A stretch of DNA of 64,000 bases, from the NCBI GenBank assembly GCA_000611775.1, contig KK106987.1:62001-126000 (forward strand), written 5' to 3'. Of this stretch, positions 23,401 through 35,197 are shown piece by piece. A program made the position numbers and the translations under genes. The DNA comes from Umbilicaria muhlenbergii. Its lineage: Eukaryota > Ascomycota > Lecanoromycetes > Umbilicariales > Umbilicariaceae. The notes below the pieces were generated by a model. The model made no database searches, was not told the DNA's origin, and saw only the letters and a program-made list of their open reading frames with translations. How positions within the stretch are numbered: position 1 is the stretch's first letter; each line of letters starts with the position of its first letter.

Positions 23401-26062
23401 AGCATTTGCTGATCTTAAGATGAAGATCATGATGTCATAATGCAGTTAATACTTGTCATACATGCTCCTCATGTTCAGATTCATCTTTGCTGAAGATCAA
23501 GATATCATCTAAATAAATCATGCAGATTATATCAAGGAACTCATCAAGAGCTTTATTAATGAATGCCTGAAACATAGCAGGAGCATTCATGAGACTGAAA
23601 AGCATGACAAGATATTTGAACAAGCTGAATCATGTTCAGAATGCTGTTTTTCACTCATCTTCACCCTTGATTCATATTCAATTATATGCATCCTTGCAGT
23701 TCAGCTTAGTGAACTTCTTAACTCCTTGAAGATGATTCAACATGTCTGATATAAGTGATAGTGAGTAGAGATTTTTAATGATAATATCATTCAAGCGCTT
23801 ATAATCAATGACTAGTCATAGGCTGCCGTCTGATTTTGATACAAACATAACAGGTGAAGCTGCAGGTGATATTAATTTGCAGATTATGCCTGCCTTCATA
23901 ACATCATCTAAATATACCTTCAGTACATTGAGTTCAGCTGAAGACATCAAGTATAACTTTCTGAATGAAGGTTGCTGCTCTGATTTCAAGTCAATGACAT
24001 GATCATGTGAACCTCTCTCAGGTAAAGACTGCTTCTCAGCTGCTTAAAATATGTCTGTGAAGTCATGATATTCAGGAGGTAGACTGTCATAAACACTGTC
24101 ATACTTTTTGTCATATCACAATGAGTTCATCTGTAGGGTATATTTTTTCATATCAGTCACTAGGTTCATCAGCCCTATAAAGCAGTCAGTAATGATGAGG
24201 TTGTTCATACATAGAACATTCTTCAACACCTTTTTTTCATCAGTGATGAATATATGACATGCAGTAGTATGTTTTGGCTTTCTTCATAGGAATTTACCCA
24301 TATCATAGTAGTGATTTGAGTTTGCATGAACTAGAAATGATAACCTGAGGACAAAAGGAGCTGATGTGTTGTCTTGTGTGATAAAGAAACAATTGCTATA
24401 GCAGTAAAGTTAACTGTCAGTGTCATATGTTGTAATCATCAGTACAACAGACTCTGATAGCTCAATCACATTACCTCATGCATTACCTTGAGCCTCATAA
24501 GATTCAGTCAGTAAGAACAGCTTATTGACAACATCTCATGTGATTGTATTGCCCTGACTGCTGTTGTCAATAATATATGAATATTTTTTCTTCAGATCAT
24601 CTCTTGTCATATGAAAGTTCACCTCTAGCTGCTCTGATATCAGATGTGAGATATCATCAATGATAAATAAGAAGATGAGCTGAAGGTTGATCATGAGTCA
24701 TTTATTCACATCAACTGCAGTAGTGACTGCTGTTGATCATCTCATCATACATTCATTTGTTCAATGACTGATGACTTCACACTTAATACAGAGGCCTGCT
24801 GCTTTTCATGCATTCACTTCATTCTTAAGAATAAAATCTTCTTGTCAGCATGAGGATCCTGTGAACATCTGCATTGTTGTCATGATCACTTTCTCCGCAA
24901 CTGATATGTGATTTGAATTTCAGCTTTGATCACGGCTACTTCTTTAATAAAAGCCTCATGAATTGTTTCCTCTTCCATGATTGAATTGTTGAGGGTGAGA
25001 GGTTTGTTGTTCAGTGAAAGATTCTTTTCTGTCATAGTACAATGTCTGTGTTGTACTTTTGTCATTGTTGTCAGTTTTGCTTTAATGATCCTTTTTGGTG
25101 TCTGAGCGGCTTCAGAACAGTTCATGATTGATGATGACATCAAGATGTGCTGAAATTTCCTGCACTGACTGTCTTGCAACCTGCGTCAGATCTCAACATC
25201 ATAGTTCAGTCAGAACATGATAAGGAAGCCTTGATCATCAGTGATCTTGAATGAGTGTCTCATCAATTTCCTTGTGTGAAGCTGAAAGAAAGCAGTAGAG
25301 TTCTGATAATCTGTCATATCAGAAGGTGATTGTATCATGGCTGTGAAGTTCAACTGCATTGAAGGTGATGATATTTCATTCATTCATGTCTTCATCAGGG
25401 GATAGGTTCTTCTCTAGAATCTTTAGAAAGTTGTCATAAATGACTTAAGTGTGATCATGCTGCTTCTTTTGCTTTCATCATTCACTCATGACTGTTTTCT
25501 CAAGGTAGGTGCCTGCTCAGATGATGAAATCTCATTCAGTAAAGAATTGCTCTGACATCAGCTCTCAGTTCTGATTAATTTCATTCAAGTATTCTTGAAG
25601 TCTTCATCTCATGATTTTGACACCTCCTGCATAGAGATGAGGCTCTCATGACTTTATAAGGTGTTGAAAAGAGGGAGGTGCAATATCTGTCATAGCTCAA
25701 CATCATAATTCATGTGGCAAACCTGCGTCATTCTCTGAATTTGTCATAATTGAAGAACCTTCTTGCAGGTGTTGATTGAGCTTCTGAAGCTTTCTTTTAT
25801 TGTCCTCAAACTCAATTTCTTGTTGTATGCGTCATAACTGTAGTCACTGACACTTGATGACCTCCTGATTATGAGCAGTGACTGCCTCAAGGTCTTCAAT
25901 GATGTTGTTGAAGTTGCCTGCAGTGATATGTTCATCATCATCAATGATGTCAGAAGTAAGGGTATCAATGACTGATAATGTAGACCTGCTAATTGAAGGG
26001 CCTGCCTCAGCTTGATTGTCAACTGTTTCACTGACCTGATGAGATTGAAGCGTTGGTGCCAT
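20440..26062 (-). pseudogene. Broken gag-pol of chromovirus copy 2
   Basis: Gag begins MAPTLQSHQVSETVD at 26062, about 57 bases inside the 5' LTR. It ends with the knuckle CIKCEVISH followed by TNEC near 24745-24800, where all three Cys and the His survive; copy 1 has lost the second Cys. Protease follows (YSYIIDNSSQGN, near 24560), then reverse transcriptase (about 23200-24250, YLDD near 23510), RNase H (about 22560-22920), integrase (about 20700-21750) and chromodomain (about 20450-20620). The longest open pieces are 25744-26082 and 24886-25179. Stops are again mostly TGA. The product would build particles and integrate the element; this copy cannot make it. Confidence 0.9.
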
Positions 26063-26102
26063 CGTGTCTTATTTGCTTTCAACGTGACCGTTCGCCCGAA
26101 GG

Positions 26103-26118
26103 TACTGAGCGATCAGTA
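26103..26118. other. Perfect 16-base hairpin at the primer position of copy 2
   Basis: Directly inside the 5' LTR the + strand reads TACTGAGCGATCAGTA, a 6-bp perfect stem with a four-base loop. No TGG-type tRNA primer site is seen here. It may be a self-structured primer region or coincidence. Confidence 0.5.
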
Positions 26119-26399
26119 TGTAAGTGGCGGGGAGTACGACAGAGCGTCATAGTGATGTTTGAACGGGGTGTCATAGGCAATATAGTCATGATGAGGCCAA
26201 TGCAATGGTTATACATCTTCTATTCAGTGGCAAAACTGATCACTGAGGAAGCAGGTTTCTGAACCTCCTTGCGAAGAGTTTTACTTGATGCCAAGGCGCT
26301 AGGCGCTGAGTCATCATGTCTATATAATGTCGTACTATAGTGTCGTACTATAGTGTCGTACTTGTCGTACTGTCGTACTATTATATGGTGGCCCTGACA
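26119..26399 (-). repeat. 5' LTR of chromovirus copy 2
   Basis: 281 bases, the partner of 18216-18496, followed by the target duplication GAAAC at 26400-26404. It holds a tandem cluster of GTCGTACTATAGT units near 26328-26375, CpG sites that are mutated in the other LTR. Confidence 0.95.
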
Positions 26400-27466
26400 G
26401 AAACATTCATTTTGAGGATGAAGCTCACTCATTTTGATGAATCCTGGCCTTGCCTGTGGAAATGAGAAAAGCTGAAGCCCGTACTGCAATAGAGACTGAT
26501 GATGTTGGCTGTTTTCTTCATTATTGGGTGGTTCCAAAGGCTACAAAGCAGGCGTTTTCTCATTGCTGAAACTTCATCACCATGGACGGAACTTTCATGA
26601 AGGCACGTCACAAATTGATGCTCCTGGCTGTTATCACTGTTGATGGAAATGGTGAGACGCTACCAATTGCATGATGCCTTGTACGGGTTGAAAATACCCT
26701 AAACTGGAACTGGTTTCTCCATGGAATTCGCCCTTTTTTTGACGGCCTCAAGGCGGAAGATGCTGTTATAATTAGTGATCATCAAAAAGGCTTGAAAAAC
26801 GCAGTGAAGAGAAACTTCCCTCACGCCATTCATAGCCACTGCTCACAGCATATTGCGGAGAAGCTAGGGCTCAAGTTCTCAAAGAAATGTGTGCTTCTAT
26901 TCCGCCAAGCAGTCGTGGCCAAATCCAGGGGTTTATTCAATGATATTATGAGAAAGATTGAAGATGAGTCGGCTGTCTGTGCACTGTATATCCAGGGAAT
27001 TCCAAAGGAACGCTGAGCAAAGCATGCTTTTCCACGCCCTTGATATGGATTTACTACATCCAACATTGTTGAGTCCACCAACGGTCATTGACTTGAAGCC
27101 TGTGAGAAGCCTGCTCTTGAGCTTCTAGCCTCTGTCTGGACGGGGGTTATGCAGAAGATCTATGATCGACAGTCCCGTCAGCATATCACTATCAGAATCA
27201 CAGATTATGCCCTTAAGCACCTGGAGAAGGAGCGAGAGCAATCCAGCAAAAATTATGTCACAGACTCTGATGCCCTGATTGCCCTGGTGACATCCCCTAC
27301 TGGCGCATCCCATTTAGTGGACTTAGGAAAGAAGGAGTGCACTTGCCTTGAGTTCCAGGATCATCAATTACCCTGTCGGCATGCTCTGCAAGTATGTCGA
27401 GAACGGAGGCTGGAAAGGGAGCTTTATGCAAGCCATACCTACTCTATAGAGGCGTGTAATTTTTAG

Positions 27467-27552
27467 TGGGGGGGTACTCCCGCGATATACAGTCAAAAAG
27501 GGGTACTCCCCGGAAAGAAAAAAAAAAGGGGGTACTCGGGGGATATTTGCCG
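27467..27552 (-). repeat. Right TIR of the MULE
   Basis: Inverted match of 17437-17522, directly after the transposase stop codon. Confidence 0.9.
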
Positions 27553-27561
27553 CAATTCAAC

Positions 27562-28785
27562 TGCATTTGAGGCATTTGAGAAGGCTTTTGGGAAGGTAGA
27601 ATATCATGCGGTTTCATGCTTTGCACGTTATATGCGGACCCAACCAACATGCTTATAGGAGATAACTCACTTGTGCTTCATATTATCTCACGCAAACACC
27701 AAGAGTACGTCAATGGTCTCTGAACAGACCTCTAGAGCGAGAGTTGAATATGATGGTCTCGTAGTAAAGGGAAACGATTTTTGCACGCTAATACAGATAG
27801 AAAGAGAGCCACAGCCATGTTCGAAGATGGCGCCGCGAGACCGCAAACCTTGTTAGTGGCTCAGGTCACGCTCGTTGCTTCGGAAATGGCTGGCTGGTGA
27901 AGAAAAAGCAGCTCCCATGCTGTCATCCATCATAGCAGATGTTGCCTTCACGTATCTCCTGCAGAGGAGGCATTGTATATCCAGAGCCTGGGCTGCAGGT
28001 ACTCCGTCTCATTCCATCCCAATGGCTACTGTTATAAGATAAGCGGTAAGCCCTCCGCATTAAAATGATACTAACTCCTAGTTCGTTGACTGTAGTAGCT
28101 CACAACAGTCAAGGCTTGCAGAGCACGTAAGATTGGACGTTAACACTCTGTCGGTCATGGAAGTCGGAAGAACCCCTTGAACTTTCGGGCTCTGAAATCA
28201 TCAAAGATCTCAAAGACCGCGAAAACAATTTCGGTCAGCCCTTCCGCTCATTCTTGGCTCGACGCCTGATGTTGCAAAAGCCTGGTATAATGGGTTGTCT
28301 TCATGGCCAACCCAGCTGTGGGATAATGACAACGGCGCTATTGTGCTCGCTGGTTATGCCGCACATTCTATGACCTTTCCTAGGATTTTCCGCTTCTATA
28401 TCCCATTTACTGTTTTAAAACATCCATCTGACTCCGGTTCTTGGTAAGAGAGTGGCCAAGGTTTGAACAACAGCATTCATGATGCTTCATACTTCCTTTC
28501 ATCAGGTCCAAGAGATGAGGTCAATATCTTCAGAAGGCCTTGCTGGGGCGGTCTTAGCAGATGAGAAGGAAGTCAAGTTGAGAGATTAAGAAGTGGTTTG
28601 AATATCGCATGAGAATAGCATAATGGGTTAGGATTGATCGCAGCTGCAACTGGCGTCCCTATTTTGCTTCGGGTTGGCAGCAGAAGCCTGGGAGCATATC
28701 TTAGTCTGGCATCTGAGGTCGTCTTTTCCGTCAACATGAGTTAGCTTACCATTGTGTGCCCACCGCATCACACTTCCTGCTCCTC
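27562..28785. other. Intergenic region, no gene supported
   Basis: It lies between the MULE and the 3' end of the NLR gene. Open frames are short and unrecognised, and base composition is moderate without the TGA-rich bias of the transposons. Confidence 0.5.
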
Positions 28786-31700
28786 TTAACATCCATCTTC
28801 TAGATCCTTCTCTACTGAGTTCCCTTTCGCTTCCTTGGCAGCGTCTGCTTCCTTGAAAATCTCCACAATCTCGAACTGTCCATATGCATCCGCCATCTCC
28901 ATCGCAGTCCTGAACCTAGTACCCTCAGGAACAGTCGACGCACCCTTTGAGAGCAGGTACTTGACCACGTCTCTGTGGCCGTTCGCACAGGCAGCAAACA
29001 AAGGAGGTCCCATCCAAGAACGGCTGGTCTCAACGGAGGCTCCGGCTTCCACAAGTTCTCGTACAATACTGACATTCCCGCTCGAACTAGCAGCCCATAC
29101 AGGCGTTCCGTAGTTTGAGGAAGAGCTATTGATAAGGTTGTCTTGGGTTTCTTTCATCGAGAGGAATTTGGACACAATTTGTTCGGCTCCCAAGGAGCAA
29201 GCGATATGAAGTGGTCGAGATCCGCTATAGTCTTCGACATTAGGATCCAAGCCTTTACCGATAAGATGATCAATCGTCTGAATAGACATAGATCGTACCG
29301 CATAATGTAAAGCAGTCTCGCCCCACGCATTCTTGGCAAAAATATCACCGCCTTTTCCGGACAGGAAATTGATAGTGTCAATCTTCCCGACGCTTGCAGC
29401 CAGATGCACAGGTGTCTGACCTGTTTTTTTTTCTCGAAGATCGATGATATGACCCTCGTCCATCAGTGATTGGAGAATTGCATTGTCTCCAGCAGCTACA
29501 GCTGGCCAGATCGGAGAAGAAGCTACAAGAAAGCCCAAGTCTTTCCCCGCCTTAGCACCAGCATGGTTGAGGATTATCTGTGCTCCATTGAACTTTGAAG
29601 CTTTTGCAAAGTCGAGTGCTGTTGCCCCAGAGTTGTCTGTCGCGTTAACTCTGGCCTTGAGTTTTAAGAGCAACCTCAGAGCTGTTCGATGGTTGCCAGC
29701 AGCAGCTAAGTGTAGACAAGAAGCCCCACCGTAGTTAGACGCATTCACATCCGCACCATTCTGCACTAACAACAACATGATTTCATCGCATCCTGCAGCG
29801 GCAGCAGAAAGAAGAGCGGTCAGACCAAGATAATCTCTGGACGATGTACTTGCGCCCCTTTGTAGTAGGGCTTCGATAGCACGGAATTTTCCAACCTTAG
29901 CAGCTAAGTGAAGAGGTGTGAAACCCGAATTATCCCGAGCTTCAATTTGTGCTCCCGCCTGTAGTAGTAGCCTGATGATGCTCTTCTTGTCAACGCTGTC
30001 ATTGTCTGTTGACACAGTGGTATGAAGCGCCGTCTGCCCCACGGTATTAGTAGCTTTGACATCTGCTCCAGTACCGATTAGTAATTTGCACAGGGGCTCT
30101 TGAGCTGCCGCCGCCGCACAATGCAAAGGAGTTGAGAGATCTTGGTTCAGACAATTAACGGCTGATGAGTTTCCAATGTACTCCACGAAGGCGGCCACAA
30201 TTTGCACTGAACCAAACGCAGCTGCAGCATGCAACGCGGTATAACCTCCGCCATTGTAAATCTCTGGATTGGCGTTGCATCTAAGTAATAATTTAACCGA
30301 TTCACGGTCATTTAATTCGGCAGCTGCATGCAATACAGTCGATTTGTCTTTGTCCCTTGCAACATTCGGATCTGCACCGGCCTTTATTAGCATAGAGCAC
30401 CTTTTTGCTCGATCCACGAAATTTGAGATGAAGCCAAACACATAGTATAGCGGAGTTTGGCCTTTATCATCTGCGGCATTGACATCAGCGCCGGACCGGA
30501 TGAGAATTTCCATAAGATCAGTATTGTCGGGATTTCCTGATGCGAAGTGAATAGGGCACTGGTAATAGACGTTCCTCGAGTTCACATCCGTCCCTTCCTT
30601 CAACATGTATTCAAGGAGGTCGCCGCTTGATAAGAGGCACGCTCTATGCACGGGATAGTTACCATCTATATCCATTGAATCAAAGAGCTCCTCTTGTGAG
30701 AGAAGTAGAAGCTCGACAGCATTACAAAAGATTCTTCGAGCTTCGTCCCGCAACTTGTGTCTCTGTTCAGCTTCAAAGAAGTCATGCTTGATTAACACCA
30801 TGAAGGCTTCGTGGTTTCCAACATCGAGTTTAGGAACTTCGAACTCCCGACCAATTGCACTAACGGATTCAAAGGAGAGTAAGAGCTCAAGAAGCTTGGA
30901 CGCTCCTTCTCGCCAGGCTTTCTGAAAGGTTCTTCGGATCTCTTCTAGAGAGAGCAGCCCATATTCGTGGGCGGTCTTCAAAATCATCTGGTCCATCATT
31001 GGAGTCTTTGAGCTGAATACAAGAGGCTCTTCGTTTGCAGGAAGTTGTAATCCTTGTCCAACCACAAAGGCGAGAAGTTCGTTATTTCCGCAGACGCAAG
31101 CTGAGCGGAAACTCCTAACCTTTCTCTCATTTGAAAGCTCGAGATCGACATGGTCTCCAAAGAGCCGCCTGGCATTCTCTGGGGGCCCCCTCCTCAGTGC
31201 TAAAGTGAAGGGCGAATCTCCGCTTTGACAGAGAGAGTGTACGTCGGCCCCTTTAGCGAGTAATTCAGATATGACAGCTGAGTTCTCTCTGTCAGTCGCT
31301 ATCATAAGTGCTGACTGACCAGTTCCGTTTCGTGCTTCCACATCAGCACCCTTAAGAAGCGCTAACCTGACTGCTGTTCTTTTGCCTAATGCAGCAGCTG
31401 TGAGAAGCGCCTGAGTAGCTTTTGCGAAGTCTCCTCCATCTAGAGACCATGGTTGGTCGTATTCTGCAAAGCCGTAGTCTCTACCACCCATGAACTTCAA
31501 CAAGTGATCTCTTAGTTCTGGTAAGCACAGGAGCAGATCCAAAATCTGATTGAATCTAGGGAGAGCTTTATCTTTACCGCCAACCCTGTCTAAGACAGAA
31601 TAAAGCTTTGAATGATTAACCCCCACATCATCTGATGTAGGCGACCATGTTCCTCCGCTGTCAACTAGCAGCCTGCAGATGTCTTCGTGCAAGTGAAGTA

Positions 31701-34452
31701 TTGCCGCGCAGAATGGGGTAAGTTGTGAGAAGTTACCTGCAGATAATGGATAGCCTATTTGGCTTAAAGCATTGGCTTTGGCACCAGCTAAGAGGAGATT
31801 CCTAGCAATGGAAAATCTGCGGGACCGCTGCTCAGCTATAGTATACTGTGATAGGCCACCCCCCGTTACGCCCCCGTCGACAGAAGGCAAGCCACGTTCA
31901 ATGAGCTGGTATGTCGTTGTTGGATGCCCCATGCAAAGATGAAGAGGTGAAGCAGGAAAGTCATCTGTCTCGTTTGGCGTTGCGCCCTCCTTGAGAAGTC
32001 GGCTGGTTGTTGCGGAAAGTAGTAGAGCGGTGCTTAGCTGAAGAGCTGTCCACGGACCATGCACGCTTTGGACGAGCCACGACTCGTTACCTGCAATAGC
32101 TTGTTGCAGGTGAATTGGGCCACGAACATTCAAGAACGAATTCCAAGTCGCAAGCATTCCAGGAATTTTCATCGAGAATAACCGACGGCAAGCCGGGCAA
32201 TCAACCGGATCTAAGCCAACAAAAGCTAAGTAATCTGCAAGCTTTAATGCTGCGTGCTCGTAGAAGGCGTAATGCATCGTAAACTCTTTCCAGGCCCTCT
32301 GCTCCATTATGACTTGAGTTTCATCAAAGTCTTCCAGAGACAAATAGAGAAGGCAAGTCTCCGCAAGATACGCCATATCCGCCTCAGGATCAACCAGATA
32401 TTGACGAGCGATCTCGCTTGATATTCTTTGGGGCTCCTCCAGAAGAAATTCCTTGACAGTGAAGTGGGAAAGCTCAAGTCTGTTGGTCTTCTTGTTCAAC
32501 CGAACCAGACTGCTGCACCAGTCCACGATATCCATTTCGTCTGGAATACGGTCATAATCAAGGGTTGCCCCTTTTCCAAGTGAAATTGCATGGGAAAGAC
32601 CGGGAAGGGTTAAGTTGAAGTTATCGCGGATGTCTTCTCGCTGTAACGCAAGCCACTTGAAAGTTTTTCGTATGAGCTCAGTGGTTTGCGGTGAGTAGTC
32701 TCTCTCCAAGCGTTCCAGAATCCGTATGTATGTCGCAGGCAAGTCAGGAGGTAGGTGGTTTAGGGCCTCTCTGCGTTCAGTGTCGTTCGGTAAGGTACAC
32801 AAGTAGTCCAACTGGCACTTGCACCACATGAACCTTCGATTTGAATTAGCGGCAAAAAAATATTTCAGGCTGTTGGCATGCATACATGCCGCAGGCCCCC
32901 TTGATGAGGGTCTCAACAATTTCTATACGTAGCCCCTTATCCCTGAACCGCAGCTTCCGAGAGCGGCGTGAAACTTCGGCAGCGACGTAGAGTTCGAGAT
33001 CGGCAGAGTTCGCTGCAATTGAGATGGGAGTAAAGCTGGTCAACGTCTCTCCTATGTCGACTTCTTCACGACTTGCGATCATGGTTCGGATAGATCCGAC
33101 TTTCTCATCGTGTAGCCGTGATAAAACGCCAACGAGCGCAGAGCGATCAATGCCAGCTGCGGCGCCACACTCATCAAGACCATCGATAACCAAGGTGACG
33201 TCGCTGAAATATATGGAAATCCTTTGTATGAGCCTGCCCAGGCTCTCTTCGTTTGGTCGCTTCGGGGGGAGCCTTTCAGGATGATGCAGCTTGTAGAAGT
33301 CTTGGACTTCGCGAAGAGCTTTAGCGTTTTGTTTGACCAGCTGCGTTGCAAGAGATCCAAGGACATTGAGCGGATCCTGGCTGACAGCGCTTTTGTAGTC
33401 GCAATAGTAATAGGCGACGCCGTAACCCTTCATAGCGAAGACCCTCTCAATGACTAGAGAAGACAGGATGGTTTTCCCAGCGCCTGGTATGCCATAAATC
33501 CAGAGGCCAGAGTTCGTTTTTCCAATCCATTCCGTGAACCCGGGAAGATCAAACACCCACTGACCGGTTCCTTCGTGATGTAAACCACGTGCAGTCTGGT
33601 GATTAGTGGAAGGGTCATAAGATGACAGCCATTGGAAGAGCCTCTGGACTTCCTTCCCTGTGATACCGAAACATCAGCCAGTATCGAGTATACCTCAGTC
33701 CCGGATACGTTACCCTCTTCTTGGGCTTCGGTGAGAGCGAGTGTCTTTCTTGCATCAGCTTGAATCTCAGCTAATGCACCACTGGTCACTTCCTGTTGGC
33801 CGAGGATTTTACGGATATTCGACCTGAATGACTCAGCCTTGCATTTCTGCTACTTGTATGATACTGTACCTTTGGTCGCTAGAAAGAGCAAGGATGCACG
33901 TGCTCTTGTGACGCTCAACCTGCTCAATCAATTCCATTGTGTCTCCTTTAGAGAGAGGCCACTTTAGCGCCACTTGAATGATCGTGGATAACTTAGAAGG
34001 CTTGTGCTTCATCTCCCCTGCTTCATGCTGGTACTGTGAGGTTGTATTAGGTGCCTTGGGGTCCTTCCGGTCTTCAATTTCTCTATCAAATCGTCCGAAT
34101 ATCTGTTCGATCGTCTTGAGTGTCTTTTGGCAGTTGTAAACATATTGCATAGTTCCAAGAGCGTTACCTGGCACAAAGTCAGTATGATCGAAAACAGAAA
34201 GTAAGTCCCGAGATTCCCGGTGGCCTAACCATCTTCATCTCTGTGGTAATCATTCTTGTCTTCATATTCTTCTGCTTCTTGTTCGAGTCGGCCGAGCAAG
34301 CTTCCAAGTGCGCTTGTCTCACTGATCAGTCGCTCGACATCTTCATCGCAGCCTTTCACGGCTTTCACATATCGAAAGCCTCTTGTGACTACGGTATCCG
34401 CCAGTGAAGCTAGCCCAGCGACACCTACTGCAATTGAAAATGGATCGGTCAT
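28786..34452 (-). CDS. NACHT-ankyrin NLR/STAND receptor
   Basis: Five exons join in frame to 1816 residues: 34230-34452, 33870-34167, 33714-33823, 32886-33657 and 28786-32833, with introns of 62, 46, 56 and 52 bp. The start MTDPFSIAVGVAGLASLADT (residues 1-70) resembles the fungal STAND N-terminal domain (PigL_N/Helo-like group). NACHT follows, with Walker A GIPGAGKT (about 266-275) and Walker B LVIDGLDEC (about 361-370). Then comes the winged-helix-like LPPDLPATYIRILERL, a helical part, and about 18 diverged ankyrin repeats to the end (for example DNSGFTPLHLAAKVGKFRA). Such proteins sense non-self or damage and switch on an N-terminal effector. The repeats are unlike each other, so they are not of the fast-evolving, near-identical type. 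The frame has no TGA lesions. An in-frame extension to 34659 is possible. Confidence 0.9.
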
Positions 34453-34573
34453 CTTGTCACTTTCCTGTTTCCATGTCCCACTTAGGTATTGAATGCTGAA
34501 GTCAACGGCGTCACGCTGATGAGCACTATATACGCAGCAACGACGACGATGTTGTTGGAAGCAGAATTTAAGC

Positions 34574-34672
34574 AAGGCTGGAAGCAAGGCTGAAAGCAAG
34601 GCCGAAAGCAAGGCCGAAAGCAAGGCTGAAAGCAAGGCTGAAAGCACAGCTGAAAGCACAGCTGAACTGCGC
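34574..34672 (-). repeat. 12-bp minisatellite before the NLR start
   Basis: About eight units of GCAAGGCTGAAA/GCAAGGCCGAAA lie 120-220 bases upstream of the chosen NLR start. On the - strand they are in frame with it and translate as SALL repeats, without a stop between. They could be 5' UTR or a hydrophobic N-terminal extension of 69 residues starting at 34659. Confidence 0.8.
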
Positions 34673-35197
34673 CACAGCGTTGCCCCAAGCGCCTCATGAA
34701 CCCACCACAGCCCTTATGATACCTTGCTAAGGTATCTATCTGTTCCAATTAATTGAGAAGCCCTCTCGCAATAGCATCAGCCATTAGGGCGTATTATCGT
34801 AAATTCGTACCAAAGCATGACAGTCTTAGGTTTCAAGTACACAAACACCACAGAACAACGTAGTTTACACACCAAATCCAGGGTAAAGTCCCGGTTTGGG
34901 TAAACGATGTTGCGGCAACGCTGGCAAGAAAAGTGCAGTCTGACTCGGCACGTGACGCACAAAGAAAACCCTCATCACGCCGACCTCCCCTCTGCTATAT
35001 TCTTTCATATAGACAGTTATCAAAGTAGCTAGACACGGTGAAATCCACAGCGCTGTTCTCGGCGCCAACCATGAAAAGCACTAGACCCTCAATCCAGAGC
35101 CAGTTTTCACACCCACAAACAGCAGCATCCCCTACCCACCAGCCCCTCCACCCCCTCCAAAAACCTCCTACCCACCGACCCAGCCATCCCCCCACCA
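34673..35197. other. Intergenic region, no gene supported
   Basis: Upstream region of the NLR gene and 3' flank of the secreted-protein gene. A GATACCTTGCTAAGGTATC inverted repeat lies near 34718-34736, like the palindrome at 9722. The right end is C-rich. Confidence 0.5.

Larger units (their letters stand above)
18216..26399 (-). mobile_element. Complete Ty3/gypsy chromovirus copy 2, nested in the MULE
   Basis: This 8184-bp element has two 281-bp LTRs, a perfect 5-bp target duplication and all coding regions in order on the - strand: gag (start near 26062) with a CCHC knuckle, protease, reverse transcriptase, RNase H, integrase, chromodomain. It is the inverted counterpart of the copy at 1-7230. 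Its two LTRs differ at nine sites, all transitions: seven at CpG and two TGG/TGA. It therefore entered the MULE before or during the mutation process that also hit the transposase. Confidence 0.95.
17778..27466 (+). pseudogene. MULE transposase, interrupted and with Trp codons changed to TGA
   Basis: The gene starts MSLATSNVSIT, followed by a probable 69-bp intron (17812-17880). The left part (to 18215) has a basic, Cys-containing region like the DNA-binding start of MULE transposases (CDFQIRVNEKRKIREATV). After the inserted element it resumes at 26405. DDE catalytic blocks are MDGTFMKARHKLMLLAV (about 26580) and VIISDHQKGLKNA (about 26765), followed by CSQHIAEKL. The end is a SWIM zinc finger, CTCLEFQDHQLPCRHAL (about 27340). 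Stops in the right part are TGA at expected Trp sites (before NFITMD; in IA-CLV, ER-AKHA and NGH-LEA), while LNWNWF and SVWTG keep TGG. Apart from these stops and the insertion, the core reads almost through. Confidence 0.88.
17437..27552 (+). mobile_element. Mutator-like (MULE) DNA transposon split by an LTR element
   Basis: Long terminal inverted repeats bound the element: both ends read inward as CGGCAAATATCCCCCGAGTA and stay matched for about 86 bases. Outside lie 9-bp target duplications differing at one base (AAATTCAAC at 17428-17436, CAATTCAAC at 27553-27561); nine bases is usual for Mutator elements. Removing the nested retrotransposon and one copy of GAAAC leaves about 1.9 kb with one transposase gene on the + strand. 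The transposase frame ends at the inner edge of the right TIR. Confidence 0.9.
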
